DNA of 64,000 nt. Source: Takakia lepidozioides. Its lineage: Eukaryota; Streptophyta; Takakiopsida; Takakiales; Takakiaceae. Numbering within the stretch: position 1 is the first letter of the stretch; every line of letters begins with the position of its first letter. Position numbers and translations under genes: made by a program. The notes under the pieces are model-generated. The model was not told the origin of the DNA and made no database searches. It saw only the letters and a list, made by a program, of their open reading frames with translations. The stretch spans positions 21,204,001-21,268,000 of the forward strand of contig CM060731.1 in assembly GCA_030704615.1 (NCBI GenBank), read 5' to 3'. Shown in pieces: positions 39,117 through 50,428 of the stretch.

Positions 39117-39620
39117 TCAATGATTTCTGGAATCCCTAAGGAGGAGTTTGTGCAGTTCGTTCACGCTCAACGCCGGTGCATGAATAAAGTCATCAATAGT
39201 CATGTTCATCCTCAACCTCTTCAGGTAAATGTAATACAGATGCTTGCACGGATAATACTTCGAACCCTTCTTTGCTTCCATCAACGAGAAGTCCGTACAA
39301 TTGCAAGTCGGCTCCACTCCAATTGTAATTGTGTATACATCATCGCGTACAGCCGAGCCGGCCGTTGCCATCCGATACACACGCCCAAGGCCGGGTGGGG
39401 GTACGTCCACGGAGCTCTGAACAGTGCAAGCCATCCCAAGAGCATTGGCAATCCGAGTCTCATTCAACTTGTTGGGAGGGTGTCGTCTCTTCACTCTTCC
39501 GAATCGCATTGTGGGATGTGCAGAATTGTCCAATCCGTCTCTACTGGACCGAGCAGTCTGCAATGGCTGGGTCTGAGGAACCGGAAATGCGTGGGCCGGG
39601 ATGTCTGTGCGTTGCACCAT
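39117..39620 (-). pseudogene. SWIM-domain C-terminus of a MULE-like transposase
   Basis: The minus strand reads DDVYTITIGVEPTCNCTDFS and then YYPCKHLYYIYLKRL, MNMTIDDFIHAP and SVNELHKLLL. The CxC...CxH pattern is a SWIM zinc finger, the usual DNA-binding tail of MULE/FAR1-type transposases. Upstream coding (SRHNYGIQGMPEPPG in another frame) stops at the LTR border at 39780, so the rest of the transposase was removed. The gene's 3' end faces the element terminus at 38298. It is probably the same family as the transposase at 62193-64000, whose SWIM part lies off the window; this pairing is inferred. Confidence 0.7.
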
Positions 39621-39779
39621 TCAAAATCCTGCTGCAGATAGAGCATCCGCCTCATTCTGAGAGAGGCTGCAACCCGGTGCAACAGGCCAGACGCCCGGAG
39701 GCTCCGGCATTCCCTGAATCCCGTAGTTGTGGCGTGAGCAAATGTGGGAATCAAAAATTTGCCGCTGAAACAAGGTGCA

Positions 39780-41376
39780 TGTCGCGCACCTCACTTCGGT
39801 AAGCTCCCCCTCAAGTCATAGTTACTCGCTTTGATGCGCGCGCCTGACTCCCAACCTGGCCGCCGGGCCAACTTGGAGCTTCGGCTGCTCACCGGGGCAT
39901 AACGGTCCCCCTTTGTTCTCCCAAAGAACCCTCCACCGATTTGGAACCAGCGGGAATTCCCTTTGGTAGTGGCAGTCCGGAACAGCTCCCCACTCTTTGG
40001 TCGCTTTCCAGCTCGCTTGCTTACTCACTAGTTTTTGGTCACCAACGGGCTTGCACCGTTCTCGGGGTTACTACTCCCTATATATACTTCTGTAGCTGTC
40101 CGCGGGGGTTTCACAACCAGCCATGCCATTTTATGGCGAACCACCACGAAAACCCTCGACTCCCGGTGATGAGTCGCGGTGAGTCTTGGCCCACTCATCA
40201 CGGCCCTTATGGACCGTGATGAGTCCCAAGACTCCCCACGACTCCCACCACGAGGTCTCCACCCCCATGGTGAGTCCTATGCCACCCCCACTAAGTCCCG
40301 CTAAGCTACCACCACCCTTTGTGGAGCCACCCCCACTGCAACCCGGTGTGCGGGGCTCCAACTAGTGAGCGCCTCCGCCTCTTTGAGTGCCTTGGGCACT
40401 CAAGGGTGCTTCAGCCCCCCGTACCTATCGCTGCCACTGCCCCCACCACAGGGGCAGCCCCTCATGTGTCCCGACCCCCTGCCCTCAAGGCAAAGGGCCG
40501 CGACACACACCCCTACCAACAGGGAGTCAATGTCCTCATCGACTTGTCCATTTTGTAGAAACAAACATCCAAGTTGTGGCGTCCCACATCAAGGAGTTTG
40601 TTTCCGTACCATGGCGTCCCATGGCAAAGAACCAAACCCCACACTTGACTCTACTCTCCACTAGCTAGTTCGACCGACTTCCTCCAAGTCCCGCCCAAGG
40701 GTGGAGCCTCTCCAGCTCCTCCCAGTGCACTCTTCTTGGCCTACTTCAAGGCCAAGGAACGATCCTCCCCGAGGATCGAATCGCCTTACTGCAACAACAT
40801 TGCTTGCGATCGCTCATGATGCCGCTTTTGGCATCACCTTGAGCAAGGGTTCACCTGGAACCCTCTTTGACTAGGAAGATAACCTTGAACCAACCGTGCG
40901 CCCCAATCACTACAATTGGGTCCGCCTTGGAATGCTGGCCTGAGGTACGGGAACACGCCGAAGCCGCACTACGACTTCGTCCCGAGGCTACACGATTATA
41001 GTACGTGAACGGAAGCACGTAGCTTCCACGTTAGCCCGCACTACAAGGCAACCCCCTCGGTAGCGCAGTTATAGTACGCGCACGCGCCAGGTGCGCACTA
41101 GCACGTGAACTCCCAAAGAAGGCGCAAGTTTCCTTGCCCCTTGGATGGGGGTCACCCGATTTCGGCACTACGCAAACACACGATTAAGCCAATTTATCTC
41201 TCCCACTTTTATAAGCTAGCATGCATTCTACACACTAGCCAACCATACCATGCATCACCATTCCAAACAAAATAGGGCGCACAACATTTGGAAGCCATTT
41301 CATTTATAGCACGTTTTGTACAATACAAGTTTTTGCAATCGGATTCCTAAGCTAGCTAAGCCGGGCTAAGCATGCA
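39780..41376 (-). repeat. 3' LTR of the minus-strand chromovirus
   Basis: Just beyond the pol stop the minus strand has the purine run GTGGGGGAGGAAA (PPT, about 41377-41389) followed by TGCATGCTTAGC; the other end is ..GTGCGCGACA at 39780. These TG..CA borders give an LTR of about 1.6 kb. Its terminal 1.1 kb recurs at 34430-35945. The LTR abuts the SWIM-transposase fragment. Confidence 0.65.
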
Positions 41377-41410
41377 TTTCCTCCCCCACGCTCCAAGGTT
41401 GATGTCCCCA

Positions 41411-43898
41411 TCAACGCTTCTTCCGCTTTTGAGGTCGCCCTTCGAAAGCTGCAACCGCCTCGGATGCGTTTCCCATTTCTGAGGCACGCACCCAAGATGC
41501 CTCCACATGATGATAGCCCTTCCATTTGACGAGATACTCCGTTTCTCGGTTCCTGAACCTCCTCGACTTAAGTATTGCCTCCACCTCGTACTCAGGTTCA
41601 TTTTCATGATCCAACAGCATAGGCGGCGGACGCAACACTTGATGCCGATTCGGACGCGCTTCATCTTTGAAGTAAGGCTTCAAAAGGGATACATGGAATA
41701 CTGGGTGCACCTTACTGTTTGCCGGCAGCTCCAATTCATACACATCATCATTCATAACCTTCTGAATGCGAAAGGGTCCTGCATACGGAGGTACGAACTT
41801 CGGACTCACTTCCGGAGGTAGTCGGAAATTCTTGATGTTCAACCAGACCTCTGTACCTGCCTCAAACTTCACTTCCCTCCGCTTTCGATTCGCCTGCCTT
41901 TCATACCGTTTCCTAGCTTTGGCAATGTTGTACTTTGCGAGCTTCAACAAACGCTCGCGTTCTTCCAGTACCGCCGCTACTGCCGGTTCCTCAACGTCCT
42001 GGGCGGCCCAACTTGTCGGCACCAGAGGTGCTTTTCCATAGACCAATACAAAAGGGGAAACTCCCGTTGCGGAGTGTTCTGTGTTATTATAACAGAACTC
42101 TGCCGCGTCTAAGTGTTCCACCCAGTCTGTTTGGTCTGCCGACACGTAATTCCGCAAGATCTGCTTCACTACGGAATTCACTCTTTCTGTTTGGCCGTCG
42201 GTCGTAGGTCGGAAGGCGGTGCTCATCTTCAGCCTCGTCCTCATCTTCTTCCAAAGTGCCCTCCAAAATTTACTCCTAAACTTTGGATCGCGGTCCGAGA
42301 CAATATCCTTCGGGACTCCATGATGCTTTAAGACATGGGCGAAGTAAAAGTCGCCCTGTCTCCTGCGCCGTTGCCGTCTCCTTGGTGGGGATGAAATGGC
42401 CCATTTTACTGAACCTATCCACCACCACCATGATTGCATCGAATCCTTTTGACAGCGGCATAGCAGTCATGAAATCCATCGAGACGCTTTCCCAAGTCCC
42501 CTCTGGAATCGGCAAGGGTTGTAACAGCCCCGCTTGCTTTTTGTACTCGCTCCGGTTTTGTTGGCATGTGGTGCATGTCTTGACATACTCCTCTACCTCC
42601 TCCCTCAGTTTGGGCCAGAAATACTCTTTCTTCAGGAGTGCCGCAGTGCGTTTGGCTCCGCCGTGGCCCGCAAGCGGGCTATCATGGCATTCTCTCAAGA
42701 GGCTATCTCTGATCCCTCCCTTTGGCACGTAGAGACGTTTTTGCTTATACCGGAGCAGTCCATTTTGCAAGTGGAACTGCGATTTAACTCCCATCCTCAA
42801 GTCCTGCATCACGGACTTTGCCAGCTCATCCTTCCGGCAAGCCTTCCGGATCTTCCTTTGGAGCGCTGTCTCGCCCCTATACACCAACAGGAGCTGCTGC
42901 TTTCTACTTAAAGCATCAGCCACCACATTGTCCCGTCCCGGTTTGTACTGGATATCCACGTCGAACACCGCCAAAGTATCTTGCCACCTAAGTTGTTTTG
43001 GGGACAACTTGGGCTGCGTGGCAAAATACTTCACTGTGACATTGTCCGTGAACACCTTCACTGGGTTGGAACCAACATAGTGGCGCCAAAGCTCAAGGCA
43101 ATGCACCACCGCCTTCATCTCTTTTTCGTGCGTCGGCCACCGTCGCTCCACTTCATTCAGTTTCTTACTTTCGTAAGCCATTGGACGTCCATCTTGCATA
43201 AGTACACCCCCAATCGCGAAGTCCGACGCATCTGTATGAATCTCAAATGGACGATCGAACTCCGGGATTTTCAAGACTGGAGCTTCCGCCATCCGCTGCT
43301 TCAATTCAGCAAAAGCTTGGCCACAAAATGTGTTCCATACCCAGACTTTGGATTTACACAGAAGGTCCGACAGCGGCCCCGCGATCTTGGCGAAATTTAT
43401 CACATACTTCCGGTAATAGGAGGCGAGTCCTAGGAAGGATCGCACTCCCGGGACCAAAGTCGGAGGCTCCCAGTCCAAGATCGCCCTCACCTTTCTGTCA
43501 TCCATTTTGATCCCATCCTGTGTAATCACATGCCCCAGGAACTCCACTTTTGTGACCCCGAATTCGCACTTTGAAGCTTTGGCATACAGCTTCCCTTCTC
43601 GCAATTTTTGGAACACCCTTTTTAGGTGCTCCAGGTGTTCTTCCTTTGTTTTCGAGTACACCAAGATGTCGTCGACGTACACGATCACAAAGTCATCCAA
43701 CCACTCCTGGAAAAGGCTGTTCATCAGCTTGCTAAATGTCGCTGGTGCATTGGTGAGCCCAAAAGGCATCAGCAAGAACTCATATGAACCATACCTTGTC
43801 CTGCACGCGGTCTTCTCCTCATCTCCTTCTGATAAGTTGTAAGTAATTTTATCAAGGTCCTCCAATGACGTGAGTTCATGAAAGCCAATGTACCGCAT
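41411..43898 (-). pseudogene. Chromovirus pol (RT, RNase H, integrase, chromodomain), 5'-truncated
   Basis: Two overlapping frames. 43898-42276: RT ([38 protein letters not shown], catalytic YVDD in [14 protein letters not shown]), connection ([12 protein letters not shown]), RNase H ([37 protein letters not shown]), integrase HHCC ([25 protein letters not shown]) and first catalytic Asp (SMDFMTAMP). A frameshift near 42345-42370 leads into 42439-41411: second Asp ([14 protein letters not shown]), Glu (TDGQTERVNSVVKQ), the VWLNIKNFRL region and a C-terminal chromodomain (YEVEAILKSRRF, EYLVKWKGYHHVEASW). Gag, protease and the RT N-terminus are absent; the break lies at about 43860-43900 next to a PPR relic. 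Confidence 0.92.
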
Positions 43899-43904
43899 CC
43901 ATTC

Positions 43905-44458
43905 TCAACATATCCAGCTATCAGTGTATTCCATGAGATCCCAACTCGTTTAAGCATTTCATCAAACACATGGCGTGCACCATTCAAGCTCCCGCATTTG
44001 GCATACATGGCAGAAAAGGCAGTCTTCAGATTGACATCTTGCATAATGCTAGCTTTGATGATAACAACATGAAACTCTTTGCCTGATACCTCAGAGAACA
44101 TGTAAATGCCTGGCAGCCTATTTACAAGTTTGAGGCTGGAGACAGGAACATCTGAAACATTGAAACTGTTCATCCAACCACCTGTACTCCAATTCAGCTG
44201 GGTATTGTTCAGAACGGCATTTGGTACATTTCCAGCTTTGATAATGTCGCCATGGACCAGAGCTGCCATATTGCTTGCTTGATCATAGGACTCCACGACA
44301 TTTGTAAAAATTCCAGCTTGGACATGGCCAGTCAATTTGGGATTTTGGCCTGTCGAGCGGCTTTTACTCACCCATCCCTTCGCTATCCGTGGTGGAAACT
44401 CCAAGATAGAAGAGTTGGATATCTCTAAGCACTCAGCCCGCTCAGAACAATCAGTCAT
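43905..44458 (-). pseudogene. PPR gene fragment
   Basis: The minus strand reads GKEFHVVIIKASIMQDVNLK, TAFSAMYAKCGSLNGARHVF and [20 protein letters not shown], a textbook plant PLS-class PPR stretch (MYAKCGSLxxARxVFDEM). It ends at about 43905, where chromovirus RT sequence starts in another frame. No further repeats, no stop-free full gene. Confidence 0.8.
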
Positions 44459-44955
44459 GACCTACAGCTAGTGAATCATGGTTGCGCTTCCTATTTGTAT
44501 TCCCTCTTGCCTTCATGTTATCAATTTACCTTACTGTGTATACTGAAGCATCAGATTGCTTCAGTATCTATCAAGTTCCAGTCAATCATTCATTCATTCC
44601 ACAGCTTTTTCATGTCTCTCTACACAACATGATTGTATTGATTAAGTATCAGATTAAGATTAATCAGGTATCAGGCCAATGCCATGACGTTCCTAATCTA
44701 CCTTACTGTATGATTCTACAACTTGCATGAATTAAGCCTCAATCAAGTCATCATCTCCTCTTCACTGTTCCGCTCTCCGTTTTGTCTCCTCTTCCCCTGA
44801 CCAAGTCGCGCTCCTCAAGAAGTGATCCCCTTCCTGTTGCCGCCCTGCTTAATCTACCCGCAAGTTGTTCTAACCACCTATTTAACTAACTGTCACCCCT
44901 GAAGTAACACGTTCCCTCTGCAGATGTCGTTCCCACATAGACGTTCCCTGTCAAT
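44459..44955. other. No gene recognised
   Basis: Spacer between the PPR relic and the GCTGTG minisatellite, with repeated TATCAGATTA/ATTAAGTATCAG words near 44640. No domain seen. Confidence 0.35.
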
Positions 44956-44959
44956 GATA

Positions 44960-45115
44960 ACCGTCCCCTATGTACGCTGTGACAGGTTGTGCCAAGCTGT
45001 GTCGAGCTGTGTCTGTGCCGAGCTGTGACTGGCTATGTAAAGCTGTGTCAGGCTGTGACTGGCTTGTGCGAAGCTGTGACTGGCTGTGATTGGCTGTGTC
45101 GGGTTGTTTAACCCC
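44960..45115. repeat. GCTGTG minisatellite, copy A
   Basis: About ten variants of GCTGTGACTGGCTGTGT in tandem. The same words in the same orientation occur at 49604-49815, on the other side of the coding block 45286-49270. Confidence 0.8.
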
Positions 45116-45246
45116 CCCCCTAAAGCCTGCGTCTGTCACCCCTAAGGCTTCTGTTGGTCTCAGTCCACCATCCGTAAGTCTGCACAAAAATTAAGGGTAC
45201 CCCACAAAACCCGTAAAAGCGTCTAAGTCTCAAACAGCCCTCTAAC

Positions 45247-45264
45247 ATTACCCCTCCCTCTCTC
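45247..45264 (-). other. Polypurine tract and possible LTR start
   Basis: On the minus strand GAGAGAGGGAGGGG (45264-45251) is followed by TAATGTTAGAGGG. This is the layout of a polypurine primer next to a TG-starting 3' LTR, which would then contain minisatellite copy A. It suggests that the minus-strand coding block just above belongs to an LTR retroelement. Confidence 0.5.
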
Positions 45265-45285
45265 AAAAAGCCGTGTCCTCACGGT

Positions 45286-46464
45286 TTACTGTTTAGGATC
45301 AGCAAACCTTTGTGAGCGAGCACCCTTCTGACGGTGAGAGTCTCGTGAAGGACTCCGTGTGCGAGCTCGAGCCCTGTCACTGGCTGATGGAGGCGATTGA
45401 GCACTACCTGGAAATGTCGGACCCTCCTTTGGTTGATAACGAGGTAACCTCTCACGCATAGGAGATCCCCGTCGTTTCTTCTCTGCCATCTGGAGTGCAT
45501 AATCCTCTGCCGTGTCAAAAGAGTCCTCGGAAGAAGCAGTAGTATCAGAATCATCGTCCCCCCTTAGGTGTTTTAACGGCTGGATTTTAAGTGGCTTCTC
45601 CGGAATCCTGCGTGGCATACAATGTTGGCCCACCATGTTTGGAAGCATAAACTGTACGACTTGCTGTAAGCATGTGCAAGCAAAATGAGTGAACACCCTG
45701 AACTTCTTAGCCGTATATGTGAGAGGTGTGCCAATGACTTTGGAACAATGTAAGTATTTCCAGGCTTCATGTCCCTTATAGAAAACATCATCAGGGCCAA
45801 ATTTCTCTATTGCCAAGTTGTTCCAAGCCAAATTAAACCATGAACGAAGTTGGGAATCCTTCTGCATCATAACTTTTGCATCATACATGTATATATGAGG
45901 TGGCACTAAAGGTAAGACCCAATGATCCCCACTAGAATAACTCAGAAATCGTGATTGCATCTTCTGCTGCTCAACGTGATAACGTGCCATGAAACAAGCA
46001 GCATAGTATACTCCACAGCCCATGACAATACTAGATACCTCCTTGGTCTTAGTATAGATGTGCCCATGTACAACTTGGAAGGCAATTAATTCCTTCAGCA
46101 TGGTGCCTGCCTCAGACCAGTACCTTGCAAAGTGATGATCCTCAATGGGTCGATTAACCTTGGTCCGAGTTGCCACTGGCAACCAAATACGCATGATCTG
46201 GTAGTAATGTGCCAACGACTGCAGAGGACTAAATTCCTTCCAAGCCAAATCCAGCACAATGAGAATTTGGTTGAAGGGCATAATCATAGCCCGACTATAC
46301 TCCCGTGCAGCAGGAGTCCTAGGTGGGTTAAAAGCAGCATCCCCACAAACTTCAGGCTGTGGCTTTGCTATAGTAGCAACAGTGTCAACCACCGGCACAG
46401 CCACCTGCTGTGGAGGCTGTGATATTGCCACCACTGGCCCTTCTACCACTGGCAACTCCTGCAC
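45286..46464 (-). CDS. Unrecognised element protein, C-terminal part
   Basis: A 392-codon open frame from the first in-frame Met; it directly precedes the polypurine tract. Features visible: a Pro/Val-rich start, a central block rich in aromatic residues (FARYWSEAGTMLKELIAFQV, HWVLPLVPPHIYMYDAKVMM, SWFNLAWNNLAIEKFGPDDV), an acidic stretch GDDDSDTTASSEDSFD and a strongly basic Arg/Ser-rich tail. No retroviral or transposase motif that I know. The upstream block 46622-49270 is in a different frame, joined through about 46490-46620. Probably the end of one long element protein, perhaps Gag-like; function unknown. Confidence 0.45.
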   Translation of the reverse strand: MQELPVVEGPVVAISQPPQQVAVPVVDTVATIAKPQPEVCGDAAFNPPRTPAAREYSRAMIMPFNQILIVLDLAWKEFSPLQSLAHYYQIMRIWLPVATRTKVNRPIEDHHFARYWSEAGTMLKELIAFQVVHGHIYTKTKEVSSIVMGCGVYYAACFMARYHVEQQKMQSRFLSYSSGDHWVLPLVPPHIYMYDAKVMMQKDSQLRSWFNLAWNNLAIEKFGPDDVFYKGHEAWKYLHCSKVIGTPLTYTAKKFRVFTHFACTCLQQVVQFMLPNMVGQHCMPRRIPEKPLKIQPLKHLRGDDDSDTTASSEDSFDTAEDYALQMAEKKRRGSPMRERLPRYQPKEGPTFPGSAQSPPSASDRARARTRSPSRDSHRQKGARSQRFADPKQ

Positions 46465-46621
46465 CTCCTGCGAAGAAGACTGAAAAATCAGAGTTCTGGC
46501 TTACAAATAAGTAGCCACCAGCTGCTCCTCAGGAACAAGGACTCTTTTGTCAATGTTCGAGCTCAAGTCATTCACTTGAGTCTACAGCCCTTCTACATCA
46601 TCCTGCAACTCAGCTATTCTA

Positions 46622-49270
46622 CTATAGACATTGTCTATAGTAGTTGTGGCAATGTTCTGGACCTGCAGCCTTCATCTCTCCTTGGGTGAGCTTCCTTGGG
46701 GCTTTGCCTTTTACCGGCCCCTGTGCCAACCATACTTGCATAAGGTGATTATCCACCAAGTCCTGTGTGACACCCCTGAGAGTCTGCTCCTCCTTGAGTC
46801 CGTACAGATCTATCTGCTGCTGTAAAGCCTGCATGCGCTTTGCATAAGGTTCAACCAGGGCCGCATAGGCAGCAGCCAAATTATTGGTTTCCTTCCAAGC
46901 CTTGTTAGCCACAGAGAGTTCATTCTTATGGACCATGAGTGTTTGCTGCATCTCCAGGATGTACCTCTCTTTCTCAACCTCAACCTGACTGTACTGTAGG
47001 AAAGTATTCTCATTGCGACGTATTGTAGCCTTCAAATCAACAATGAGTTTCCCTTGCTCTATTATCTCAGCTTCTACCATCATACATCTCTCTCCTTGTC
47101 TGTTAACTTCCAATGCAGTTTGCTCTAGAGCAGTTGTTAGTGTGGCACATTATATGGTCATTCTCTGATGAACTGCCTCCAACTCTGTATGTAGCACGTT
47201 CACTTCCTGCAACTTGTCCTCATGCTTCACGTGCAATTGGTATAACTGTTGCTTATGTGCTTCATGCAACTTGTCCTGCTTGAGACCTGCTTCAATCAAA
47301 TTTGCCTTAGCCAACTGCAAGGCAGCCTTTGTGTCCTCCAATTCTTTTTGCAACTTGAGGTTGGCCTCTTCATCTACCTTGTTTGCACACTCGGTGGCAA
47401 TTCTAGCCTCAAAAAGCTCCTTCTTGAGTTCCTCCCTCAAAGCTGCCAATTGTGTAGATGGAACATGGGATTTCACATAAGTGCCCAACAAATTGAGTGT
47501 CATGCTTATGGAACTCATAAGCATGGCCTGCTGTGGGTCGTTATGGTGAACTTGTTGCTGTTCTCCCTGATCCTCCATAGTGTGATGATTCACCAACCAT
47601 TCAGGCCATGTTCCCACCAGATCCTCTTCCTAAATGACCTCTTCCTCCACAGGTGCTGCAGTGCTCCTACACTCCACTCCTGGAACCTCCGCCACAGGTT
47701 TGGGTATTACATGTTCAGCAAGGATTTCCCTGGACAGACTCTGCACCTCTAGTACCACTGATCCCCTGACCAAACCAGAGTTTTCATAGAGAAGGTCACC
47801 CTTCTCAATTTCTGCCACGACCTGCTCTGTAGTGGGAATGTCCAACCCTTCTCCTTCCAGAGCAATAGGCTCTGGTACATCAGCATGTTCTAACTGAGGA
47901 ACCTCCAAGTCAATTGGCTGTGATGGCTGTGGTACCGAAGTGACTTCTTCTTCCCTCTCCAAAGGTCGTGCTTCCAGTAATAACAGCCCTCTGTGCTGCT
48001 GTGCCCCATCCTGCACAAAAACTATGGAAACATCATCTTGCGGTTTTCTTGAAGCCAGTGGATCCGCCACTGCAATCATATCCCGCTTTTGTCTCTTAAA
48101 CTGGTGTTGCCTCGCCATTCCACCTTCACTATGTGAAGAGCCATGCTCTTCAATTGCAGTGGTTGCTGCCTCAAACACTCCCATCTCCTTACGTTCTCGC
48201 GCATCAAGTATGCAAGAGTCAAGAATAATTTGGGCAATGACTGGGCCAGACACAATGATCGGAGACTTAGCAGCAGTGCCCTGCAACCTCTTCATCTCTT
48301 CCACCAGACCATTGTACATTAACTCTACCCAAACTACATCCTCTCCCCTCAAAGCTCTTAATATCTCCTCTGTGAATGATCTGCTCAAATATTGTTGGTT
48401 CTGTTTCATGGCAAACAGAACGTTCAATATTTGGCCAACTTCCTTGAGCCCTGGGTACTCGGCTTTGGTGCAAGCGTAACCTTGAGTCTTAAGGAAACTC
48501 CCTTCTTGGAACAAATTCCCTATCTGCAATCTTGCCCTGTGCTCATCCACATCCACATGACCCGATGGCAAATCGAACAATTGCTGCAAGTACTAGGGAG
48601 TAATTTCTATATCTAGTCCCCTCACCTGGGTAACTCCTGTCTGAGGCTCAAAGTTCTGAATCATATACTGCCGATGATGCAAGGACCAGCCCTTGCGTAG
48701 CAGCCCCTCCAATCGCAACTCCCTCAGCAGCTGCATTGCCTGTGGTGTAGCAATTGTTTGCTTCTACAAAATCGTGGCGCTCTTCACCCTGATATCCCCC
48801 ATTCCCCTCACTCTCTTCATTCTAGACAAACAAAAAGGCCTTGTTTGAAACAGCTGTAGGAAAGCTTGCAGGGCACATAGCATAAAGGTATGGTTGGCAC
48901 AGAATGGAACGGGTAAGTGCGTGTAAGCCCATGGGGCTTGCAAATATCGAGTGAGAGAGAATGTACTCTCAACCTGTCCATCCTTGCGCCACTGCGTGAG
49001 AAGTAAAGCTAATGTGTAATCCGTAATTTCCACCATAGCTACAAAGCTATAGCTTTGATTGCCCCTCCTGTCGAGACGCTGGTTATTCAGAGCCACCCCG
49101 ACTCCTGCGCTCATAACCCTGCTAATTTCTTGTTCTTGTTTCTTGGAGGAAACCACCTGTATGTAATTCCCGCTCGTGATTGGCTGTTGCCTCCTTGGGT
49201 AACTTCCTAATTTAACTCCCCTCAGTGGCCTTTCCCCCCTGGAACGTCCACTAGGACACACGTGTGGCAA
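46622..49270 (-). pseudogene. Coiled-coil element protein with in-frame stops
   Basis: A single reading frame of about 880 codons on the minus strand broken by stop codons at 48764 (TAG), about 48594 (TAG), 47630 (TAG), 47150 (TAA) and 46622 (TAG); the frame continues past 46622 to another TAG near 46580. 47617-46630 is a long coiled coil (LAALREELKKELFEAR, LQKELEDTKAALQLAKANL, HKNELSVANKAWKETNN). 48589-47630 carries Glu/Pro-rich linkers. No catalytic motif recognised. The composition suggests a structural Gag-like protein of a retroelement oriented on the minus strand. Confidence 0.5.
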
Positions 49271-49603
49271 AAGTCCCCCTTTTCTGTACTCGTAAAGGGT
49301 TCCGTTACCCTTGCCCTGAATGCATTAATGGGCCCACAAATAGTTTGGGTTGATGTACCGGGTAGGTACTTTGACGGCCCAATTTGTCTTCTTGCATGAT
49401 GACACCCGCTTTTGCAATATATGCACTGCGGTGTGCTTCGCCCTGGCAACCACGTGTTTGTTTCTAGACCTGCCCCCGTCTTCCCCTATCCGTGTGGCAC
49501 ACTCTCCGAGTTTGACTTCCAAGCTGTCTTTTCACCCACCGGCCACTTTTCGGACGTTAACCCACGTCCACCTGTCACTGACCCTATGGACTGTGTAACC
49601 CGC

Positions 49604-49815
49604 GTGGGTTGTGTTGGGCTGTGACAGGCTGTGTCAAACTGTGACGAGCTGTGATAGGCTGTGTGACACTGTGGGTGGCTGCGATCGACTGCGTGGCACT
49701 GTGGTGGGCTGTGATAGGCTGTGTGATGTTGTAATGGGCTGTGATAAGCTGTGTGATGCTGTGATGGGTTGTGATAAGCTGTGTGATGTTGTGGTGGGTT
49801 GTGATAACTGTGCGG
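49604..49815. repeat. GCTGTG minisatellite, copy B
   Basis: Tandem variants of GCTGTGATAGGCTGTGTGA over about 210 bp, some with a ~30-bp higher-order period (GGGCTGTGATAAGCTGTGTG). Same orientation as copy A at 44960-45115. Frames through it yield artificial His/Ser/Gln-rich peptides. Confidence 0.85.
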
Positions 49816-49844
49816 ACACCCATGTTCTTCGCTCAGGCCATACA

Positions 49845-50105
49845 CATTCGGTTTTACGACAAGTGCTTCATGCTCCGTTGGTATTACCGGTGCAGCCCGT
49901 GACTGTTTCTGTGTTTCAACATGCAAATCATGCTGCAATGGTTTGTCATGGATACCACTATATCCCTTCAACTTATTGGCATTGACTCTTCCCAGCATCT
50001 CTTTGTTAATGGTTTGTAACATGGCGGTGTTGTTATCATACATCTTTTGTATGACATAAGGTCATTTCCATGGAGATTTAAGCTTAGAAGCTTTGAGTTG
50101 CACCC
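49845..50105 (-). pseudogene. C-terminal end of a gypsy-type integrase
   Basis: The minus strand reads AWVQLKASKLKSPWK, a TGA, then PYVIQKMYDNNTAMLQTINK and MLGRVNANKLKGY. This is the post-catalytic integrase tail (SPWxGPYVIxxVxxNNTxxLxTxxG..LxRVNGxxLKxY). Nothing else of pol is visible; the plus-strand DNMT retroelement starts immediately beyond 50105, so the two elements abut back to back. Confidence 0.6.
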
Positions 50106-50119
50106 AAGCCAGTTCTAAG

Positions 50120-50370
50120 GGAACAATGGTGGCCGGGGGCGAGGTGGAGCAGCCCAGAGAGGACGAGGTGGCCAGGCACGAGGTGCAGGCCAAGGGCAAG
50201 CTCAACATGGCCAAGGACACGGAGGTCAAGGTGGTGACCAAGGCATGGCCAACCGGCTTCAGCAGCTAGAGCAGAGGCTCACTGCCATGACCACAGCTCA
50301 GGTGGTACTGGCTCCAAGGCCGGATGGTCCACCTCCTGCTCCTGAGAGAGGAGACATGGGAGGCATGTGA
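50120..50370 (+). pseudogene. RGG-rich Gag-like segment of the DNMT retroelement
   Basis: In the plus frame starting near 50125 the peptide is NNGGRGRGGAAQRGRGGQAR followed by GQGQAQHGQGHGGQGGDQG, then NRLQQLEQRLTAMTTAQ, a short coiled coil, and a stop after GDMGGM. Arg/Gly-rich nucleic-acid-binding tracts plus a coiled coil are common in retroelement Gag proteins. A CTACCACT simple repeat (about 50390-50510) separates it from the next frame. Confidence 0.45.
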
Positions 50371-50428
50371 TTCATGTGCGGGGCAGGACTACCACTAGTG
50401 AGGGGAGCCACTACCACTACCACTGTGG

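Noticed and set aside
40075-40090. CTATATATA box in plus orientation in the LTR repeats (also 34729, 35213)
   Set aside because: The adjacent chromovirus reads on the minus strand, so the box would be antisense to it; not enough to assign a promoter.
49600-49820. His/Ser/Gln-repeat peptide frames (HTAYHNP-like)
   Set aside because: Translations of the GCTGTG minisatellite in different frames.
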